NCBI GenBank assembly: GCA_030263555.1
Contig: SZPE01000134.1
Location: 1-9,020 of the forward strand
Origin: CFX2 sp014338005
Lineage (GTDB): Bacteria; Chloroflexota; Anaerolineae; Aggregatilineales; Phototrophicaceae
Length of the DNA: 9,020 nucleotides
Direction: 5' to 3'
Part shown: positions 6,145-9,020 of the stretch, one piece after another
Position numbering within the stretch: the first letter of the stretch is position 1
How the letters are laid out: each line of letters begins with the position of its first letter
The notes under the pieces: generated by a model
Told to the model about the DNA's origin: nothing
The model's database searches: none
What the model saw: only the letters and a program-made list of their open reading frames with translations
Position numbers and translations under genes: made by a program

Positions 6145-6181
6145 GGGTGGCGCGGCGCGTTCTGGGCAGAACAGCCCACCC
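6145..6181 (-). repeat. Inverted-repeat segment between kinase and rbsD-like genes
   Basis: Two alternative stems share bases: TGGGC/GCCCA (6163-6167 with 6174-6178) and GGGTGG/CCACCC (6145-6150 with 6176-6181). The segment supplies part of the kinase TAG stop (6181-6183) and ends next to the rbsD-like ribosome binding site. It could be a dispersed repeat or a weak translation-modulating structure; both are inference. Confidence 0.4.
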
Positions 6182-7113
6182 TACGATGCAAAATATTTGT
6201 TATACAGCTCATCCGCTGCCGCGCGGGTCGCCAACGCGGGAATCACGCCCAGTTTGGTGCAGGCCAGCGCGCCGGTACAGGCCGCATATTGTACCGCTTC
6301 TCGCAGCGTTTTGCCTTCGGCCAGGGCAATTGCCAGCCCGGCGTTAAAAGCGTCGCCTGCGCCGGTGGTATCCACCACTTCCACCGAAATACCCGGCACG
6401 TAGAATTCATCCCCGCCGTCCATCACCAGCGCGCCCTGTTCGCCCATCGTCACGATCAGCGTTTTAACGCCGCGCGCCTGGAGGCGTTTCGCCAGTTCCG
6501 GCGTGGGTGTGGGGTCGTCCGGCGCAAGCCCTTGCAGGATGCGGAGTTCGGTTTCGTTGGGCGTCAGGTAGTCAATATTTTTCAGTACGCTGTCGTCCAG
6601 CGGCGCCGCCGGGGCGGGGTTGAGCAGAGTCCGCACCCCATGACGCCGCCCCACTTCCATCGCGCGGGCCGCCGCCGCGACCGGAATTTCCAGCACGGAC
6701 ATCACAATGTCGCTGCGGGCGATCTGCGCTTCGGCGGTGTCCACAAAGGCTGCGTCCATCAGCTTGTTGGCCGACATATCCAGGATGATGCCGTTCTGCC
6801 CGGCCTGGTTGAGGATGATAAACCCGACGCCGGTCGCCATCTCCGGCGTTTTTTTCAAATAGCGGGTGTCCACCCCTTCGGCGCGGTACAGGTCGGTGGC
6901 GATTTCGCCCAGTTTGTCCTCGCCGATAATGCCCGCGAAGTACGACTCCGCGCCCAGGCGAGCGGTGGCGACGGCCTGATTCGACCCTTTGCCGCCCGGC
7001 CCCATATCGAAATCTGAACCGATGAGCGTTTCGCCAAAAACGGGCATCCGCACGGTGCGGAGCGTCATACCGACTGCGAAGCTGCCTACGACGGTGATGA
7101 CAGGTTTAACCAT
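6181..7113 (-). CDS. rbsK: Ribokinase-like PfkB-family sugar kinase
   Basis: A 310-residue cytosolic kinase (the family is about 300) that should phosphorylate the imported sugar with ATP. PfkB marks in order: GPGGKGSNQAVATARLGA (38-55), LEIP with Glu142, LLNPAPA (163-169), TPNETE (184-189), and DTTGAGDAFNAGLAIA (248-263) with catalytic Asp254 and the anion hole GAGD. E. coli ribokinase contacts ribose through Asp16 in GSINAD; here the same strand reads GSFAVG, so that Asp is missing although Gly41, Lys42, Asn45, Glu142 and Asp254 are kept. ATG at 7111-7113 is chosen because homology begins at VITVVGSF and AAAGGA lies 10 nt upstream; an in-frame ATG at 7149 adds 12 unrelated residues read through a hairpin. 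Neighbours (RbsA, RbsD) support a ribose-type role; exact specificity is open. Confidence 0.9.
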   Translation of the reverse strand: MVKPVITVVGSFAVGMTLRTVRMPVFGETLIGSDFDMGPGGKGSNQAVATARLGAESYFAGIIGEDKLGEIATDLYRAEGVDTRYLKKTPEMATGVGFIILNQAGQNGIILDMSANKLMDAAFVDTAEAQIARSDIVMSVLEIPVAAAARAMEVGRRHGVRTLLNPAPAAPLDDSVLKNIDYLTPNETELRILQGLAPDDPTPTPELAKRLQARGVKTLIVTMGEQGALVMDGGDEFYVPGISVEVVDTTGAGDAFNAGLAIALAEGKTLREAVQYAACTGALACTKLGVIPALATRAAADELYNKYFAS

Positions 7114-7139
7114 TATGTATGTGTCCTTTGCTGTGTGTT

Positions 7140-7170
7140 GCAGAAGCATGGCATACCATGCCGTTTCTGC
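7140..7170. repeat. Strong hairpin just upstream of the kinase gene
   Basis: GCAGAAGCATGG (7140-7151) pairs with CCATGC (7156-7161) and TTCTGC (7165-7170), leaving a 4-nt loop and a 3-nt bulge: 12 bp in all. It ends 27 nt before the kinase start in the transcript and has no T-run. A processing or stability element is plausible. Confidence 0.5.
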
Positions 7171-7202
7171 TTTGCGGCTTTGTCCCTTCGCGCCTTCGCG
7201 TT
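7171..7202. repeat. Four imperfect 8-bp tandem units (TTTGCGGC type)
   Basis: TTTGCGGC, TTTGTCCC, TTCGCGCC and TTCGCGTT follow each other without gaps. Such low-complexity G/C-A-rich unit arrays occur between genes in some GC-rich bacteria. It fills the rbsA-rbsK gap with the neighbouring hairpin; no function is shown. Confidence 0.4.
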
Positions 7203-7226
7203 AGGTCTTTGCTGCTTCTCTTTGGG

Positions 7227-8744
7227 TTATGCCAGATGTTCGGCCTGGCCCATCGCGCAGGCCAGAATCGGTTCTTCCGCCGCTTCGTCGCGCCGGAAAT
7301 GCCCGGTGATGCGCCCCTCGTGCATGACCAGGATACGATCACACTGGCCGATGAGTTCCGGCAGTTCCGACGAGGCGATTAATATACCCACACCCTCCCG
7401 CGCCAACCCCTGCAAAATGCTGTAAATTTCGGCCTTCGCGCCCACGTCAATGCCGCGCGTCGGCTCGTGCAGGATGAGGACGGTCGGGTTGGTCGCCAGA
7501 CCTTTCGCCAGGATAACTTTTTGCTGGTTGCCGCCGCTGAGGGTCGCCATCTGCTGCCCCAGGCCGGACACGCGAATATCCAGTTCCCGCACGTAGCGGC
7601 GGCTCATGTCGGACATCGCCCCGGTTTGTAAAAAACCCAGGCGGTTGAGCGCCTTCAGGCTGGCGGCAACGATGTTGTTCTGCACGTTCATTTGCAGCAG
7701 CGCGCCCGCCCCGCGCCGGTCTGCCGGGATGAACGCCATACCCCGCTCGATGGCCGCCGCCGGAGAAGCAAGGCGCGCGCTGCCGCCGCGCACGCGGATT
7801 TCGCCGTGTTCGTACCCGCGCAGGCCAAAGGCGCACTCCACCAGTTCGTCCTTGCCCGCGCCGGGCAGCCCGGCGATGCCAACGATTTCGCCGCGCCGCA
7901 CTTCCAGCGACACGTCACGCAGGGCGCTGCCGCTGGTCAGGCCGCGAATCTCCAGTACCGCCTCGTCCTGTACCACATGATCGGCCTTGCGCTCGTACAG
8001 ACGGTCAATCTCCCGCCCGACCATCTTGCTGATAAGCGCGTCCACCGTCGCTTCGGCGGCGTTCAGCGTATCTATATAAAGGCCGTCGCGCAGCACAGTG
8101 ATGCGGTCGGCGAGCTGCAAAACTTCTTCCAACCGGTGCGAGATGTAGATGATCGCCACGCCCTGCGCCCGAAGCTGCCGCAGCACCTCGAACAAATGCT
8201 GCGTTTCGTCGTCGGTGAGGGCGGAGTTCGGCTCGTCCAGAATCAGCACTTCCAGGCGGACGGAAATGGCTTTGGCGATTTCCACCAACTGCTGTTTAGC
8301 GACCGAAAGCTGCCCCGCCGGCTGGTTGAGGTTGATTTCGGTCATACCCAGGCGTTCCAGCACGCGGCGCGCGTTTTCCAGCATGGCGCGCCGGTTGAGC
8401 GGCTGCAACATGAAACGCCCGCCGGCCAGGCTGAGCGAGATATTTTCCGCCACCGACAGGTTGGGACACAGCGCCAGTTCCTGGTAAACCACGCTGATGC
8501 CCAACTGCTGTGAGACATACGGGTTGGGGATGACCTGCGTTTTGCCCTTAAAACGAATCTGGCCGCCATCCGGCTGCAAGTCGCCGGCCAGAATGTTCAT
8601 CAGCGTGCTTTTGCCCGCGCCGTTTTCGCCGACGATGGCATGAATTTCGCCGGTGTAAATGTCCAGGCTGACGTTTTCCAGCGCCACCACGCCGGGGAAA
8701 CGTTTGGTGATATTTTCAAGCCGGATGATGGGCTGATCGGTCAT
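7227..8744 (-). CDS. rbsA: Sugar ABC transporter ATP-binding protein, RbsA type (two ATPase domains)
   Basis: A 505-residue protein, the usual length for RbsA/MglA/XylG. It powers sugar import at the inner face of the membrane, working with a permease and a binding protein. Domain 1: Walker A GENGAGKST (39-47), Q88, signature LSVAKQ (146-151, the degenerate form usual here), Walker B LILDEP (167-172) and H203. Domain 2: GLPGAGKDE (292-300, degenerate P-loop), intact signature LSGGNQQK (402-409), then LILHEPTRGIDVGAKAEI (423-440), where the Walker B Asp is His426, and Ser in place of the switch His (ASSELPE, 457-463). A non-canonical second domain is normal for the family, but Asp to His adds to it. 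ATG at 8742-8744 is chosen because homology starts there; the frame stays open to 8819 only through a palindrome. No clear ribosome binding site. The binding protein lies upstream; no permease follows. Confidence 0.93.
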   Translation of the reverse strand: MTDQPIIRLENITKRFPGVVALENVSLDIYTGEIHAIVGENGAGKSTLMNILAGDLQPDGGQIRFKGKTQVIPNPYVSQQLGISVVYQELALCPNLSVAENISLSLAGGRFMLQPLNRRAMLENARRVLERLGMTEINLNQPAGQLSVAKQQLVEIAKAISVRLEVLILDEPNSALTDDETQHLFEVLRQLRAQGVAIIYISHRLEEVLQLADRITVLRDGLYIDTLNAAEATVDALISKMVGREIDRLYERKADHVVQDEAVLEIRGLTSGSALRDVSLEVRRGEIVGIAGLPGAGKDELVECAFGLRGYEHGEIRVRGGSARLASPAAAIERGMAFIPADRRGAGALLQMNVQNNIVAASLKALNRLGFLQTGAMSDMSRRYVRELDIRVSGLGQQMATLSGGNQQKVILAKGLATNPTVLILHEPTRGIDVGAKAEIYSILQGLAREGVGILIASSELPELIGQCDRILVMHEGRITGHFRRDEAAEEPILACAMGQAEHLA

Positions 8745-8784
8745 AAAATGCGCGCTTTCGTCAAAAATCAAGGCTGTGTTTTTG

Positions 8785-8813
8785 GTAGGGGAGAGTCTTA
8801 GACCCTCCCCTAC
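8785..8813 (-). repeat. 29-bp near-perfect inverted repeat after the sugar-binding protein gene
   Basis: The 14-nt arms 8785-8798 and 8800-8813 begin GTAGGGGAG and end CTCCCCTAC, with one internal mismatch that becomes a G-U pair in - strand RNA. It lies 23 nt after the binding protein stop and before rbsA. There is no T-run. In ABC operons a hairpin here often protects the upstream binding-protein mRNA and lowers ATPase expression; that role is inference. Confidence 0.65.
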
Positions 8814-8836
8814 GATCAAACGTTCAAAACTTCTGC

Positions 8837-9020
8837 CTACGGCAGGTAGTTATCAATATTGCTGGCGTCCACCACTTCCGCGCCGGTGTCCACGTCGGAG
8901 ACACGCTCGCCGTTGATGGCTTTGACCAGAAGCATAACGGCCTCGTAACCCTGGCGGTCAGGGGCCTGCCCGATGGTCGCCTGCACATTGCCGGACTTAA
9001 TCAGTTCCAGCGTCGAAGGC
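8837..9020 (-). CDS. Periplasmic sugar-binding protein, C-terminal end (partial)
   Basis: The last 60 residues of a solute-binding protein, read from the window edge to TAG at 8837-8839. VQATIGQAPDRQGYEAVMLL followed by VKAINGERV and a final VVDASNIDNYLP is the usual end of type-1 periplasmic binding proteins (RbsB/Peripla_BP_4): the QxP..qGy.av helix, the G..v turn and a closing 'NID.Y' strand. The protein captures the sugar outside the membrane and delivers it to the permease. Its signal sequence and ligand pocket lie outside the window, so the sugar cannot be read here. It is upstream of rbsA in the same operon, with a hairpin in the 92-nt gap. rbsB is the likely equivalent, but the symbol is withheld because specificity is unknown. 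Confidence 0.85.
   Translation of the reverse strand, partial: PSTLELIKSGNVQATIGQAPDRQGYEAVMLLVKAINGERVSDVDTGAEVVDASNIDNYLP

Noticed and set aside
5941..7017. 358-codon open frame on +, antisense to the rbsD-like and kinase genes
   Set aside because: Crosses two recognised genes on the other strand and has the composition of a shadow.
7692..8513. 273-codon open frame on +, antisense to rbsA
   Set aside because: Lies wholly inside rbsA; translation is low-complexity and resembles no family.
8745..8819. N-terminal extension of RbsA to 8819
   Set aside because: The 25 added residues translate the inverted repeat at 8785-8813; RbsA homology begins at 8744.

Overview
The window joins two kinds of DNA. 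Positions 1 to about 2440 (+ strand) are the integrase-side end of an integrated mobile element. Positions from about 2440 to 9020 are host chromosome, more GC-rich, with every gene on the - strand. The host looks like a GC-rich, free-living heterotrophic bacterium. A ribose-type sugar ABC operon with a uroporphyrinogen-decarboxylase-like (COG0407) gene, TTG starts behind strong Shine-Dalgarno sites, and GC-rich palindromes between genes would suit Chloroflexota (Anaerolineae-like). That assignment is a guess from gene content, not a demonstrated placement.

Element part: the tail of a small ribbon-helix-helix-like protein (1-132) is followed by a translationally coupled small ORF of unknown function (122-352, TTG start) and a 673-residue large serine recombinase (435-2456). 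The recombinase has a normal catalytic N-terminal half. It lacks the usual four-cysteine zinc ribbon, and it carries a Myb/SANT- or HTH-like tryptophan-rich C-terminal segment. Its last codons overlap, antisense, the 3' end of a zinc alcohol dehydrogenase gene. That gene loses family resemblance at about 2440 and ends about 60 residues early. The simplest reading is that the element integrated into the dehydrogenase gene, so one att half-site lies at about 2415-2465.

Chromosomal part, in transcription order (right to left): C-terminus of a periplasmic sugar-binding protein (8837-9020), RbsA-type double ATPase (7227-8744), ribokinase-like PfkB kinase (6181-7113), RbsD-like sugar pyranase/mutarotase (5670-6128), UroD/methyltransferase-like protein (4387-5580), tandem-GNAT acetyltransferase (3495-4337), a strong hairpin (3397-3450), then the truncated dehydrogenase (2398-3327) with its own ribosome binding site. 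The first four genes form a sugar uptake and activation module: capture, ATP-driven import, ring-form interconversion and phosphorylation. No membrane permease lies between the binding protein end and the GNAT gene; it would have to be upstream of the binding protein or elsewhere. Most gaps in the operon hold inverted repeats.

The main points to follow up are the insertion into the dehydrogenase gene, the unusual recombinase C-terminus, and key-residue changes in three sugar genes: Walker B Asp to His in RbsA domain 2, the ribose-contacting Asp missing in the kinase, and active-site Tyr to Trp in RbsD. Together these suggest that the sugar is not plain ribose. I saw no tRNA, rRNA or CRISPR array and no gene-free stretch above 300 bases.
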